Shown here piece by piece: positions 8,960-18,034 of a stretch of 64,000 nt of DNA. Within the stretch, counting starts at the first letter, position 1. Every line of letters starts with the position of its first letter. Under the pieces are notes generated by a model that saw nothing but the letters and a program-made list of their open reading frames with translations, did not search any database and had not been told where the DNA came from. The DNA is taken from contig NZ_BAGD01000097.1 of the NCBI RefSeq assembly GCF_000308635.1, positions 186,001-250,000 on the forward strand. Direction: 5' to 3'. Source of the stretch: Nocardia otitidiscaviarum NBRC 14405 (GTDB lineage Bacteria; Actinomycetota; Actinomycetes; Mycobacteriales; Mycobacteriaceae). The position numbers were made by a program, and so were the translations under genes.

Positions 8960-9568
8960 TTACGTCTGCGAAATATGGGCCGGAATCGTCGTCGGTTTCC
9001 AAGCTGGCCTTGCCTTTTCGTAGGCGTCGATCTCGTCGCAGCGACGCAGAGTGAGACCGATGTCGTCCAGCCCTTCGAGCAGGCGCCACCTGGTGTAGTC
9101 ATCAATATCGAACGGCAACACAACGGTTCCCGCCGACACCGTGCGCGCCTCGAGGTCGGTCACCAATTCCAGACCGGGCTGTTCCTCGAGCAACTTCCAG
9201 AGCAATTCGACATCGTTCTGTGACATTCGAGCGGCCACCAGACCGCCCTTGCCGGCGTTGCCCCGGAAGATGTCGGCGAAGCGCGAGGAGATCACGACCC
9301 GGAAGCCGTAGTCCATGAGCGCCCAAACCGCGTGCTCTCGTGAGGATCCGGTACCGAAATCCGGACCGGCGACCAGGACACTACCCCGCTTGTAAGGCTC
9401 GGTGTTCAGAATGAAGTGCGGATCCGTTCGCCAGGCCGCGAACAGACCGTCCTCGAATCCCGTTCGGGTGACGCGCTTCAGATACACGGCCGGGATGATC
9501 TGGTCGGTGTCGACGTTGGACCGGCGCAGCGGAACACCGATCCCCTTGTGAACCTTGAACGCTTCCAT
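8960..9568 (-). CDS. leuD: 3-isopropylmalate dehydratase small subunit
   Basis: With LeuC isomerises 2-isopropylmalate to 3-isopropylmalate in leucine synthesis. The 202-residue protein contains the swivelling-domain signature GTGSSREHAVWALMDYGF and the following SRFADIFRGNAGKGGL. It starts 46 bases after the leuC stop on the same strand, so leuC-leuD form one transcription unit, with the Shine-Dalgarno aggagt just before the ATG. Confidence 0.97.
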   Translation of the reverse strand: MEAFKVHKGIGVPLRRSNVDTDQIIPAVYLKRVTRTGFEDGLFAAWRTDPHFILNTEPYKRGSVLVAGPDFGTGSSREHAVWALMDYGFRVVISSRFADIFRGNAGKGGLVAARMSQNDVELLWKLLEEQPGLELVTDLEARTVSAGTVVLPFDIDDYTRWRLLEGLDDIGLTLRRCDEIDAYEKARPAWKPTTIPAHISQT

Positions 9569-9614
9569 CGTTTACTCCTGAAGTCTGGTGAGAAAGGGCC
9601 GAATCGATGCCGGA

Positions 9615-11039
9615 TCAGTTCAGATCGGCCGGTGAGGACAGGGTTCCGCGCACCGCGGTGGCCGCCGCGACCAGCGGCGAGACCAGATGCGTGCGGCCGC
9701 CCTTGCCCTGGCGGCCCTCGAAATTGCGGTTCGAGGTGGAGGCACAGCGCTGACCGGGCGACAGCTGGTCGGGATTCATGCCCAGGCACATCGAACACCC
9801 GGCCTGGCGCCATTCCGCGCCGGCGGCGGTGAAAATCTCGCCCAGCCCCTCCTTTTCCGCCTGCGCCCGCACCCGCATGGAACCCGGGACGATCAGCATC
9901 CGCACACCCGCCGCGACCGTGCGGCCCTTCAGAACTTCTGCGACCGCGCGCAGATCCTCGATGCGGCCATTGGTGCACGAACCCACGAAAACGGTGTCGA
10001 CGCTGACCTCGCGCAGCGGCATCCCCGGGGTCAGATCCATGTAGCGCAGCGCCTTCTCGGCCGCCTCACGCTCGGTCTCGTCGGCGATCTCGGCCGGAAC
10101 CGGCACGGTGGCACCCAACGGCGCGCCCTGACCCGGATTGGTGCCCCACGTGACGAAAGGCGTCAGCGCCGACGCGTCGATATGCACCTCGGCGTCGAAA
10201 ACCGCGCCCTCGTCGGTCTTCAGGGCCTCCCAGGCCGCCACGGCGGCGTCCCAGTCCGCACCCTGCGGGGCGTGCGGGCGGCCCTTCAGGAATTCGTAGG
10301 TCACCTCGTCGGGCGCGACCATACCCGCCCGGGCACCGGCCTCGATCGACATGTTGCACATGGTCATCCGGGCCTCCATGGACATGGAGCGCACCGCCTC
10401 GCCGCGGTACTCCAGCACATAGCCCTGACCGCCGCCGGTGCCGATCTGCGCGATGACCGCGAGGATCACGTCCTTGGAGGTCACGCCCGGCGGCAGCTGA
10501 CCGTCGATATTGATGGCCATGGTCTTGAACGGCCGCAGCGACAATGTCTGGGTCGCCAGCACATGTTCCACCTCGGAGGTGCCGATACCCATGGCCAGCG
10601 CGCCGAACGCGCCGTGCGTGGAGGTGTGCGAATCACCGCACACCACGGTCGTTCCCGGCTGGGTCAGTCCCAGCTGCGGGCCGACCACGTGCACGATGCC
10701 CTGGTCCAGATCGCCCATCGGGTGCAGCCGGATGCCGAATTCCTCGCAGTTGCGGCGCAGCGTCTCCACCTGGGTGCGCGACACCGGATCGGCGATCGGC
10801 TTGTCGATGTCGATGGTCGGGACGTTGTGGTCCTCGGTGGCGATGGTGAGATCCGGGCGGCGCACCGGGCGGCCCGCCTGCCGGAGGCCGTCGAACGCCT
10901 GCGGGCTGGTCACCTCGTGGACCAGGTGCAGGTCGATGTAGATGAGGTCGGGTTCGCGCTGGTCGCCCTCGCCCGCGCCGCGGACGACGACGTGCTGCTC
11001 CCAGACCTTCTCCGCCAGAGTGCGTGGCCGGTGGGCCAT
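9615..11039 (-). CDS. leuC: 3-isopropylmalate dehydratase large subunit
   Basis: Catalytic aconitase-family subunit carrying the 4Fe-4S cluster. The three cluster cysteines are visible in VFVGSCTNGR and AGCSMCLGMNPD. I chose ATG 11039 (MAHRPRTLAEKVWEQHVV), giving the normal 474 residues, because a strong ribosome binding site (aaaggtgatggag) precedes it; the open frame extends about 270 codons further upstream through the antisense of the regulator gene and is not coding there. First gene of leuCD, divergent from the IclR gene. Confidence 0.96.
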   Translation of the reverse strand: MAHRPRTLAEKVWEQHVVVRGAGEGDQREPDLIYIDLHLVHEVTSPQAFDGLRQAGRPVRRPDLTIATEDHNVPTIDIDKPIADPVSRTQVETLRRNCEEFGIRLHPMGDLDQGIVHVVGPQLGLTQPGTTVVCGDSHTSTHGAFGALAMGIGTSEVEHVLATQTLSLRPFKTMAINIDGQLPPGVTSKDVILAVIAQIGTGGGQGYVLEYRGEAVRSMSMEARMTMCNMSIEAGARAGMVAPDEVTYEFLKGRPHAPQGADWDAAVAAWEALKTDEGAVFDAEVHIDASALTPFVTWGTNPGQGAPLGATVPVPAEIADETEREAAEKALRYMDLTPGMPLREVSVDTVFVGSCTNGRIEDLRAVAEVLKGRTVAAGVRMLIVPGSMRVRAQAEKEGLGEIFTAAGAEWRQAGCSMCLGMNPDQLSPGQRCASTSNRNFEGRQGKGGRTHLVSPLVAAATAVRGTLSSPADLN

Positions 11040-11123
11040 ATCTCCATCACCTTTCGATAGACAGCGCCGCGCCCGGGCTGGTGGCGCGGTCGTAGCGGCT
11101 CGCGGGCCGTCGGGGAGTCGAGT

Positions 11124-11143
11124 TGCAATTCCCAACATACGAG
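11124..11143 (-). promoter_or_regulatory. candidate IclR-protein operator upstream of leuC
   Basis: Read on the leuC strand, this site is gtctcgtatgttgggaa. A closely related sequence, atctcatagattgggaa, occurs upstream of leuB at about 17988-18006 in the same orientation relative to its gene. They share TCTC, TA and TTGGGAA with the same spacing. In Corynebacterium and Streptomyces, the IclR proteins LtbR and NdgR control leuB and leuCD. The operator role here is inference from two copies. Confidence 0.4.
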
Positions 11144-11159
11144 ACGCTAATATCGTTCT

Positions 11160-11861
11160 ATGAGACAGCATAGCGGTATCGGGGTGCTCGACAAAGCCAT
11201 GGCGGTGCTGGCCGCCGTCGCCGAGCAACCCTGCGGCCTCAACGAGCTGTGCACCCGCACCGGCCTGCCCCGCGCCACCGCGCACCGGCTGGCCGTGGGC
11301 CTGGAGGTGCACCGGATGCTGGCCCGAGACAACCAGGGCCTGTGGCGACCCGGACCCGCGCTGTCGGAGCTGGCCACCACCGCCAGCGACCCCCTGCTCG
11401 ACGCGGCCGCCACCATCCTGCCGCGCCTGCGCGAGATCACCGGCGAGAGTGTGCAGCTCTATCGCCGCGACGGTAATGCCCGCGTCTGCGTGGCGGCCAT
11501 GGAACCGGCCGCGGGCCTGCGCGACACCGTGCCGATCGGGGCGCGCATGCCGCTCACCGCGGGTTCGGCCGCCAAGGTGCTGCTCGCCTGGGCCGACACC
11601 GACCTGCAGCGCACCGTGCTGGCCGACGCCGTCTTCGGTGAGCGCGCGCTGGCCGAGGTCCGCCGCCGCGGCTGGGCGCAGAGCGCCGCCGAACGCGCGG
11701 CCGGGGTGGCGAGCGTGTCGGCCCCCGTGCGCGACGCCGCCGGCGCGGTGGTCGCCGCCGTCTCGGTATCCGGACCCATCGACCGGATGGGCCGCCGCCC
11801 GGGGGCGCGCTGGGCCGCCGATCTGGTGGCCGCCGCCGAGGCCCTCCACAAGCGCCTCTGA
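11160..11861 (+). CDS. IclR family transcriptional regulator (LtbR/NdgR type)
   Basis: The 233-residue protein has the IclR layout: an N-terminal winged helix (SGIGVLDKAMAVLAAVAEQPCGLNELCTRTGLPRATAHRLA, about residues 4-45) and a C-terminal effector-binding domain with TAGSAAKVLLAWAD. It is divergent from leuCD, the arrangement of Rv2989, Streptomyces NdgR and Corynebacterium LtbR, which regulate leucine and other amino-acid genes. Control of leuCD, and perhaps leuB, is therefore the expected role. The start is close to the leuC promoter, and its own first codons contain another tatgagac. Confidence 0.9.
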   Translation: MRQHSGIGVLDKAMAVLAAVAEQPCGLNELCTRTGLPRATAHRLAVGLEVHRMLARDNQGLWRPGPALSELATTASDPLLDAAATILPRLREITGESVQLYRRDGNARVCVAAMEPAAGLRDTVPIGARMPLTAGSAAKVLLAWADTDLQRTVLADAVFGERALAEVRRRGWAQSAAERAAGVASVSAPVRDAAGAVVAAVSVSGPIDRMGRRPGARWAADLVAAAEALHKRL

Positions 11862-12013
11862 CGGGCGTTCCGGTGGCCGATGGGATCGCGGACCGTCCGC
11901 GGCCCCACAGCCGCCACAACGCCCACAGCCGCCCCTCGGAGATCACGGGTCGCAGCGCTCGCTTCCGGCGAGCGGTGTGACCTGCCTCATACGCCGTAAA
12001 GTACAGTCTCCAC

Positions 12014-12514
12014 ATGGGAGTTAATCAACGCGCCGCGATCGTGATGACCGACCAGGAGATCACCGATTTCCTCGAACGCAGCCGCATCGCCACCCTGGCC
12101 ACGCTCGGCCCCACGGGCACGCCGCACCTCACCGCCATGTGGTACGGCCTGATCGACGGCCACCTGTGGTTCGAAACCAAGGCGAAGTCGCAGAAGGCCG
12201 TCAATCTGCGCCGCGATCCGCGCGTCACCGTGCTGGTCGAGGCCGGCGACACCTATGACCAGCTACGCGGTGTGTCCATCGAGGGGCGGGCCGAAATCGT
12301 CGACGATCCCGAGGCGCTGTTCCGGGTCGGCGTCAGCGTGTGGGAGCGCTACACCGGCCCCTACAGCGAGGATATGAAGCCGTTCGTGGAGCAGATGCTG
12401 AACAAGCGCGTGGCCGTGCGCGTGGTGCCCGAACGGGTGCGCAGCTGGGATCACCGCAAACTCGGCATGCCCGCGATGCCGTTGGGCGGTTCAACCGCGA
12501 AAGCCTTGGACTGA
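12014..12514 (+). CDS. PPOX-class F420/FMN-dependent oxidoreductase
   Basis: A 166-residue split-barrel flavin/F420 protein: LERSRIATLATLGPTGTPHLTAMWYGL is the classic N-terminal strand pattern, followed by DPRVTVLVEAGDTYDQLRGVSIEGRAEI. It occupies the place of M. tuberculosis Rv2991 between the IclR gene and gltX. Rv2991-type proteins bind F420, but the substrate is unknown. A terminator hairpin follows 44 bases downstream. Confidence 0.85.
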   Translation: MGVNQRAAIVMTDQEITDFLERSRIATLATLGPTGTPHLTAMWYGLIDGHLWFETKAKSQKAVNLRRDPRVTVLVEAGDTYDQLRGVSIEGRAEIVDDPEALFRVGVSVWERYTGPYSEDMKPFVEQMLNKRVAVRVVPERVRSWDHRKLGMPAMPLGGSTAKALD

Positions 12515-12557
12515 GAATCTCGTTCGGCACGCCTCGCGCGAACCCGGCGAAAACAGT

Positions 12558-12590
12558 GAAAGGCCCCCAACCCGAGGTTAGGGGCCTTTC
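12558..12590 (+). terminator. intrinsic terminator after the PPOX gene
   Basis: A 10-bp perfect stem, gaaaggcccc (12558-12567) and ggggcctttc (12581-12590), with a 13-base loop and a short T-rich tail. It sits between the PPOX gene and tRNA-Glu on the opposite strand, so it can also terminate the tRNA transcript. Confidence 0.75.
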
Positions 12591-12594
12591 CTTG

Positions 12595-12667
12595 TAGTCC
12601 CGACGGGATTTGAACCCGCGCTACCGCCTTGAGAGGGCGGCGTCCTAGGCCGCTAGACGACGGGACC
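12595..12667 (-). tRNA. tRNA-Glu: tRNA-Glu (anticodon CTC)
   Basis: Reverse complement folds into a full cloverleaf of 73 nt without encoded CCA. The anticodon stem CCGCC/GGCGG encloses loop CTCTCAA with anticodon CTC (complement of 12631-12633). The D arm contains TCTAGCGGCCTAGGA and the T arm GGGTTCGAATCCC. The acceptor pairs GGTCCCG with CGGGACT, with a G-U at the first pair. It lies downstream of gltX, the enzyme that charges it. Confidence 0.95.
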
Positions 12668-12707
12668 AGGATTGGTTGCGAGCAACCGAGAGCTCCGGAA
12701 AGCTCCG

Positions 12708-12779
12708 CTGGGGTACCAGGACTCGAACCTAGAATGGCTGAACCAGAATCAGCTGTGTTGCCAATTACACCATACCCCA
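12708..12779 (-). tRNA. tRNA-Gln: tRNA-Gln (anticodon CTG)
   Basis: Reverse complement begins TGGGGTA and ends TACCCCAG, giving a perfect 7-bp acceptor. The anticodon stem GCTGA/TCAGC encloses TTCTGGT with anticodon CTG (complement of 12744-12746), and the T loop is TTCGAGT. It lies 40 bases upstream of tRNA-Glu on the same strand. Charging fits the transamidation route: GltX misacylates it with Glu and GatCAB (gatB and gatA in this window) converts it to Gln. Confidence 0.95.
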
Positions 12780-12899
12780 ATGACCTGGGCGTTCGGTCGC
12801 TCCCTTGTGGGGCTCTCGACCTCGCTTCCGGCCGAGAAAGAGATTACCAAACGCCACCCGGTCAACTACAAATCGGCTGGTCAGACCCCCTGTTTCCGG

Positions 12900-14399
12900 T
12901 CATTTCGGGCCGCTGGCGCCCAGCGCGGCACGCAACCGGGCCATGGCGGTCTCCCGACCGAGCAGCTCCAGGGACTCGTACAGCGGCGGACTGATGTGCG
13001 ATCCGGTGACCGCCACCCGCACGGGTGCGAACGCCTTGCGCGGCTTGAGGCCGAGCCCGTCGATGAGCGCCCCCTTGAGCGCCTCCTCGATCGGCGCCGC
13101 CGTCCACTCCGAAACACCGTCCAGCGCGGAAATGGCCGCTTCCAGCACCGGAACGGCGTCGGGGCCGAGATTCTTTTGCGCGGCGGCCTCGTCGACGGTG
13201 AACTCGTCGGCCGGGACGAAAAGGAACTTCAATAGATCCCACGCATCGCCGAGCACCACGATCCGGGTCTGCACGAGATCGGCCGCTATGGCGAACAGCT
13301 TGTCGTCCACCTCCGCGCCGATATGCCCGTGTTCGGTGAGGTAAGCGCGCAGCCGGTGAGCAAAGTCACCCGGTTCCAGCAAACGAATATGTTCGGCGTT
13401 GATCGCATCGGCCTTCTTCTGGTCGAAACGCGCCGGATTCGAATTCACTTTCGAAATATCGAACGCCGCCACCATCTCCGCCATGGAGAAGACGTCATGA
13501 TCATCGGCGATGCTCCAGCCGAGCAGCGCCAGATAATTCAGCAAACCCTCCGGAATGAACCCGCGGTCGCGGTGATGGAAGAGATTCGACTCCGGATCAC
13601 GCTTCGACAGCTTCTTGTTCCCCTGCCCCATCACGAAGGGCAGATGGCCGAACTCCGGGGTGAACTCGGCGACCCCGATCCGCCGCAGCGCCGCGTACAG
13701 CGCCAACTGCCGCGGCGTGGACGACAGCAGATCCTCGCCGCGCAGGACGTGGGTGATCCGCATCATGGCGTCGTCGACCGGGTTCACCAGCGTGTAGAGC
13801 GGATCGCCGGTGCCGCGGGTGAGGGCGAAGTCCGGGACCACACCCGCCTTGAAGGTGGTCTCCCCGCGCACCAGATCGGTCCAGGTGAGGTCGTGGTCGG
13901 GCATCCGCAGCCGGATGACGGCGGGGCGGCCCTCGGCCTTGTAGGCGGCGATCTGCTCGGGGGTCAGATCGCGGTCGTAGTTGTCGTAGCCCAGTTTCGG
14001 GTCGCGACCGGCGGCCCTGTGCCGGGCTTCCACTTCCTCAGGGGTGGAGAAGGATTCGTACGCCTCCCCCGCCTCCAGCAACCGGCCCACCACGTCCAGG
14101 TGGATGTCCCTGCGCTGCGACTGCCGATACGGACCGTAGGGCCCGCCGACCTCCGGTCCCTCGTCCCAGGTGAGGCCGAGCCAGCGCAGGGCGTCGAGAA
14201 TCGCCTGGTAGCTCTCCTCGGAATCGCGTGCGGCATCGGTGTCTTCGATGCGGAAGACGAAGGTGCCGCCGGTGTGCCGGGCATAGGCCCAGTTGAACAG
14301 GGCGGTGCGGACCAGGCCGACGTGCGGCGTGCCGGTGGGCGACGGGCAGAACCGGACCCGGACGTCGGACCCGGCGGGCGGGGAGTGGGGGTGTGACAT
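12900..14399 (-). CDS. gltX: glutamyl-tRNA synthetase
   Basis: Class I synthetase of 499 residues charging tRNA-Glu and, in organisms using GatCAB, also tRNA-Gln. The HIGH-equivalent is PSPTGTPHVGLVRTALFNWAYA and the KMSKS-equivalent is KKLSKRDPESNLFHH. The tRNA genes for Glu and Gln lie directly downstream. The FAH-family gene ends 15 bases upstream on the same strand, so the two are probably co-transcribed, as Rv2993c-Rv2992c are. Confidence 0.96.
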   Translation of the reverse strand: MSHPHSPPAGSDVRVRFCPSPTGTPHVGLVRTALFNWAYARHTGGTFVFRIEDTDAARDSEESYQAILDALRWLGLTWDEGPEVGGPYGPYRQSQRRDIHLDVVGRLLEAGEAYESFSTPEEVEARHRAAGRDPKLGYDNYDRDLTPEQIAAYKAEGRPAVIRLRMPDHDLTWTDLVRGETTFKAGVVPDFALTRGTGDPLYTLVNPVDDAMMRITHVLRGEDLLSSTPRQLALYAALRRIGVAEFTPEFGHLPFVMGQGNKKLSKRDPESNLFHHRDRGFIPEGLLNYLALLGWSIADDHDVFSMAEMVAAFDISKVNSNPARFDQKKADAINAEHIRLLEPGDFAHRLRAYLTEHGHIGAEVDDKLFAIAADLVQTRIVVLGDAWDLLKFLFVPADEFTVDEAAAQKNLGPDAVPVLEAAISALDGVSEWTAAPIEEALKGALIDGLGLKPRKAFAPVRVAVTGSHISPPLYESLELLGRETAMARLRAALGASGPK

Positions 14400-14414
14400 C
14401 AGCTCTTCTCTCGA

Positions 14415-15188
14415 TCAGCGTTTGGTGGCAACGGGATTGGTGAGGGTGCCGATGCCCTCGACGGTCACGGACACGCTCTGCCCCTCCCGCATCGGCCCCA
14501 CGCCCTCCGGCGTGCCGGTGAGGATGACATCGCCGGGCAGCAGCGTCATCACGGTGGACACCCATTCGATCAGCTTCGGGATGTCGTGCAGCAGTAGCGA
14601 AGTACGGCTGCGCTGCTTCACCTCGCCGTCGAGTTCGGTGACGATCTCCAGATCCGATGGGTCCACCGAGGTTTCGATCCACGGCCCCAGCGGGCAGAAG
14701 GTGTCGTAGCCCTTGGCCCGGGTCCACTGGCCGTCGTGACGCTGCTGGTCGCGGGCGGTGACGTCATTGGCGACGGTGTAGCCCAGAATCGCCGAGTGAG
14801 CCTTGGCGGCCGGGACGTTCTTGAAGGCACCGCCGATGACGATGGCCAGTTCACCCTCGTAATCCACCTGAGAAGAGCTGGGCGGCAGGATGATCGGCAG
14901 GTTGGGGCCGATCACCGAGGTATTCGGCTTCATGAAGATGACCGGATCGGCCGGGGCCGGGCCGCCCATCTCCTCGGCGTGGGCCGCGTAGTTCTTGCCG
15001 ATGCAGATCACCTTGCTCGGCAGGATGGGCGCGAGCAGCCGCACGTCGGCCAGCGGCCAGCTGCGGCCGGTGAACGTCGGTGTACCGAACGGGTGTTCGG
15101 CGATTTCGCGGGCGACGGTGTCGCCGTCGTCTCCTTCGATGCTGACGAAAGCGACCCCATCGGGGCTGGCAACTCGACCTAGGCGCAT
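14415..15188 (-). CDS. fumarylacetoacetate hydrolase family protein
   Basis: From ATG 15188 the product is 257 residues (MRLGRVASPDGVAFVSIEG). It has the FAH fold signature: KVICIGKNYAAHAEEMGG, PVIFMKPNTSVIG, the metal-binding VDYEGELAIVIGG, and the C-terminal LLPGDVILTGTPEGVGPM. These enzymes hydrolyse or decarboxylate acylpyruvates and related diketo acids, and bacterial members often act on oxaloacetate or acylpyruvate; the exact substrate cannot be read here. The frame stays open upstream but without homology. Matches Rv2993c by position. Confidence 0.9.
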   Translation of the reverse strand: MRLGRVASPDGVAFVSIEGDDGDTVAREIAEHPFGTPTFTGRSWPLADVRLLAPILPSKVICIGKNYAAHAEEMGGPAPADPVIFMKPNTSVIGPNLPIILPPSSSQVDYEGELAIVIGGAFKNVPAAKAHSAILGYTVANDVTARDQQRHDGQWTRAKGYDTFCPLGPWIETSVDPSDLEIVTELDGEVKQRSRTSLLLHDIPKLIEWVSTVMTLLPGDVILTGTPEGVGPMREGQSVSVTVEGIGTLTNPVATKR

Positions 15189-15503
15189 GGGTCGCAGTCT
15201 ATCGACCGGCTTCCACCTGCCCGAACGTGCCCGGCCAAGGGCGGCCACGAACCTCGGACGCCCGGAATACGACGGCCGCGCAGCGGCCGAGCCACCCTCC
15301 CCCGCACCCGTCGCCGCGAATGTGAAAACGACCGTAACGCAACGCAACTCGACGGAAAGCGACAAGGCCGTCGAGCCGTCGCACCGGTGTGAGCAAACAG
15401 ACAGCTCGCCACTGGAATCGACTTGCGCCACGGGTGTACCGTGAGCAACGATGTCCACACAGTAAGACATCGATCCCATATATTGAGACGCGAGGTGATG
15501 GCC
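15189..15503. promoter_or_regulatory. divergent promoter region with an inverted repeat
   Basis: A 315-base gap between the FAH gene and the MFS gene. No gene is seen. It contains the inverted repeat cgatgtc (15449-15455) ... gacatcg (15466-15472), separated by 10 bases, about 40 nt before the MFS start, followed by an AT-rich catatatt. This could be an operator and -10 region for the permease. Confidence 0.35.
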
Positions 15504-16697
15504 ATGGCCACCGTGACCCAGATCGGCACGTCGAAACGGTGGTCCATGCTCGCGCTCGGCGTCTTCGCGCAGGCCGCCAGCGCGGTCTTCGTCCACGGCA
15601 CCCCGTTCCTGCTGCCCGCCCTGACCGACCGCGGACTGTCGCTGGCCACGGCCGGTCTGCTGGTAGCCATGCCCACGGTGGGCCTGGTGTGCACGCTGAT
15701 CGCCTGGGGCTACGTGGTGGACCGCATCGGCGAACACCGGGTCCTGGTGGCCGGACCGGCGTTGATGCTGGTCGCGGGTGTGGCGGCGGCCACGGTCACC
15801 GACTACGCCGCGCTCGGCGCGCTGCTGTTCCTGGGCGGCATGGGCGCGGCCAGCACCAATGGCGCGAGCGGGCGGGTGATCGTAGGTTGGTTCCCGCCGC
15901 GGCGCCGCGGCCTGGCCATGGGCATCCGGCAGACGGCCCAGCCGCTGGGGGTGGGCATCGGCGCGTTGAGCATCCCCACCGTCGCTGCGGCGCACGGGTT
16001 CTCGACCGCCATCCTGGTTCCGGCCGTGATGGCGGGCTTGGCCGCGATCGGCTGCCTCTTCGGCATCATCGACCCGCCGCGCCCGGAACCCGCAGGCGCA
16101 CACGGCCGCCCGGCCAATCCGTACCGCGGTGACGCCACCCTGTGGCGGATCCATATCGTCTCGGTGCTGCTGGTCATCCCGCAGGCGGCGCTGTGGACCT
16201 TCGCCCTGCTGTGGCTGCACCGCGATATCGGCTGGTCAGTGCCGGTGGCCGGGGCGGTGGTCACCGCCACCCAACTGCTGGGCGCGGGCGGCCGCATCGG
16301 CGCGGGCATCTGGTCCGACCGGGTCGGCAGCCGCCTGCGGCCGCTGCGCACGGTGGCCGTCGCGGCGGTGATCTCCATGGCCGCCCTGGCCGTCACGGCC
16401 TGGCTGGAATGGTGGTGGCTGGCCATCCCCATCATGTTCGCCGCCTCGGTCATCACCGTCTCGGACAATGGCCTCGCCTTCACCGCCGTGGCCGAGATCG
16501 CCGGACCGTATTGGAGCGGACGCGGTTTGGGCATCCAGAACACCGGCCAGAACCTGGCCTCGGCGGCCCTGGCCCCCACCTTCGGCGCCCTCATCACCGT
16601 CGCGGGCTTCCCCGCCGCCTACCTGCTGGCCGCCGTAATCGCCGTAGCGGCGGTCCCATTGGTCCCCACCGACCCGAAACCCGGAGCCCCACAGTGA
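15504..16697 (+). CDS. MFS transporter
   Basis: A 397-residue integral membrane protein with about twelve hydrophobic segments and the MFS loop motif WGYVVDRIGEHRVLVAG between helices 2 and 3 and its second-half equivalent SDRVGSRLRPLRTVA. The substrate is unknown. It corresponds in position to Rv2994. I prefer ATG 15504 (MATVTQIG) because gagg at 15492-15495 is spaced 8 nt from it; the in-frame ATG at 15498 is too close. No regulator is adjacent. Confidence 0.88.
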   Translation: MATVTQIGTSKRWSMLALGVFAQAASAVFVHGTPFLLPALTDRGLSLATAGLLVAMPTVGLVCTLIAWGYVVDRIGEHRVLVAGPALMLVAGVAAATVTDYAALGALLFLGGMGAASTNGASGRVIVGWFPPRRRGLAMGIRQTAQPLGVGIGALSIPTVAAAHGFSTAILVPAVMAGLAAIGCLFGIIDPPRPEPAGAHGRPANPYRGDATLWRIHIVSVLLVIPQAALWTFALLWLHRDIGWSVPVAGAVVTATQLLGAGGRIGAGIWSDRVGSRLRPLRTVAVAAVISMAALAVTAWLEWWWLAIPIMFAASVITVSDNGLAFTAVAEIAGPYWSGRGLGIQNTGQNLASAALAPTFGALITVAGFPAAYLLAAVIAVAAVPLVPTDPKPGAPQ

Positions 16698-16792
16698 CTC
16701 CCGTGACGTCAGTACACGAAAGCGGCTGATGTGACCAGAGGTCGACCACATCCACGATGGTGACACGCGCCGCGCACATCACCCCCGGACAA

Positions 16793-16837
16793 CCGAAACG
16801 CCCGCGCCGGAAAGGTCTTCCAGCACGGGCGTTTCGG
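16793..16837 (-). terminator. terminator hairpin after leuB
   Basis: A perfect 12-bp inverted repeat, ccgaaacgcccg (16793-16804) and cgggcgtttcgg (16826-16837), lies 15 bases past the leuB stop. It can also stop the MFS transcript from the other side. Confidence 0.7.
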
Positions 16838-16851
16838 GTTTACGGCTCAAC

Positions 16852-17859
16852 CTACACCGAGGCGGCGATGCGGTCACCGATCTCGACCGTGGAGGCCGGG
16901 GCGGTGCGGGCGGCGAGGTCCTTGGCGACGGCGGCCTCGATGCGAGCGGACGCCTCGGCGTCGCCGAGGTGGGCGAGCAGCAGGGATACCGAGAGGATGG
17001 CGGCGGTGGGGTCGGCCTTGGACTGGCCCGCGATATCGGGGGCGCTGCCGTGCACCGGCTCGAACATGGACGGGTTGGCGCCGGAGGCGTCGATATTGCC
17101 GGAGGCGGCCAGGCCGATACCGCCGGAGACGGCGGCGGCCAGGTCGGTGATGATGTCGCCGAACAGGTTGTCGGTGACGATCACGTCGAAGCGGCCCGGA
17201 TCGGTGACCATGTGGATGGTCGCGGCGTCGATGTGCTGGTAGGCCAGTTGGATATCGGGGTATTCGAGGGCGACCTCGTCGACGGTGCGCTGCCACAGCG
17301 AACCGGCGTAGGTGAGCACATTGTTCTTGTGCACCAGGGTGAGATGCTGGCGGCGCTGCTTGGCCTTCTCGAAGGCGTAGCGCACCACGCGCTCGATGCC
17401 GAAGCGGGTGTTGGTGGAGACCTCGGTGGCCACCTCGTGCGGGGTGTTCACCCGGATCGCGCCGCCGGTGCCGGTGTACGGGCCCTCGGTGCCCTCCCGC
17501 ACGACGACGAAGTCGATCTCCGGGTTGGCCGACAGCGGCGAGGTGACGCCGGGGTAGAGCTTGGACGGGCGCAGGTTCACGTGGTGATCGAGTTCGAACC
17601 GGGTGCGCAGCAGTAGTCCGCGCTCGAGCACGCCGCTGGGCACCGACGGGTCGCCGATCGCACCGAGCAGAATGGCGTCGTGCTGCTTCAGCTCGGGCAG
17701 CACGGAGTCCGGCAGGATCTCGCCGGTCGCATGGAACCGCTTGGCTCCCAGGTCGTATGCGGTCTTCTCGACACCGGGCACCACCACGTCGAGCACCTTG
17801 AGGGCCTCGGCGATGACCTCGGGACCGATACCGTCGCCCGGGATGACAGCGAGTTTCAT
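16852..17859 (-). CDS. leuB: 3-isopropylmalate dehydrogenase
   Basis: Oxidatively decarboxylates 3-isopropylmalate to ketoisocaproate with NAD+. The 335-residue product from ATG 17859 begins MKLAVIPGDGIGPEVIAEAL. The substrate region and NAD-binding FEPVHGSAPDIAGQ are present, as is the conserved VTDNLFGDIITD. It is slightly shorter than the E. coli enzyme, as is usual for actinobacterial LeuB. It is monocistronic, bounded by its own terminator and by the serA terminator upstream. Confidence 0.96.
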   Translation of the reverse strand: MKLAVIPGDGIGPEVIAEALKVLDVVVPGVEKTAYDLGAKRFHATGEILPDSVLPELKQHDAILLGAIGDPSVPSGVLERGLLLRTRFELDHHVNLRPSKLYPGVTSPLSANPEIDFVVVREGTEGPYTGTGGAIRVNTPHEVATEVSTNTRFGIERVVRYAFEKAKQRRQHLTLVHKNNVLTYAGSLWQRTVDEVALEYPDIQLAYQHIDAATIHMVTDPGRFDVIVTDNLFGDIITDLAAAVSGGIGLAASGNIDASGANPSMFEPVHGSAPDIAGQSKADPTAAILSVSLLLAHLGDAEASARIEAAVAKDLAARTAPASTVEIGDRIAASV

Positions 17860-17987
17860 GAACTTTGCTCCGTTCGGATATGACGCCCGTGAGTTACGGG
17901 CCACGATAGCGGGCACCCGCTCGCCCACCCACACCAGGGCAACCGCATCTCAATCAGTGGGATAAGGCCACAGCAGGTGAGGTAGCC

Positions 17988-18006
17988 AACTTCCCAATCT
18001 ATGAGA
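17988..18006 (-). promoter_or_regulatory. candidate IclR-protein operator upstream of leuB
   Basis: On the leuB strand it reads atctcatagattgggaa, matching the site upstream of leuC (11124-11143) at 14 of 17 positions with the same orientation. It is about 130-150 nt before the leuB start. Assignment to the IclR protein at 11160 is inference. Confidence 0.38.
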
Positions 18007-18034
18007 TTTGGAGGCCATGACGGCACCCGGAACG

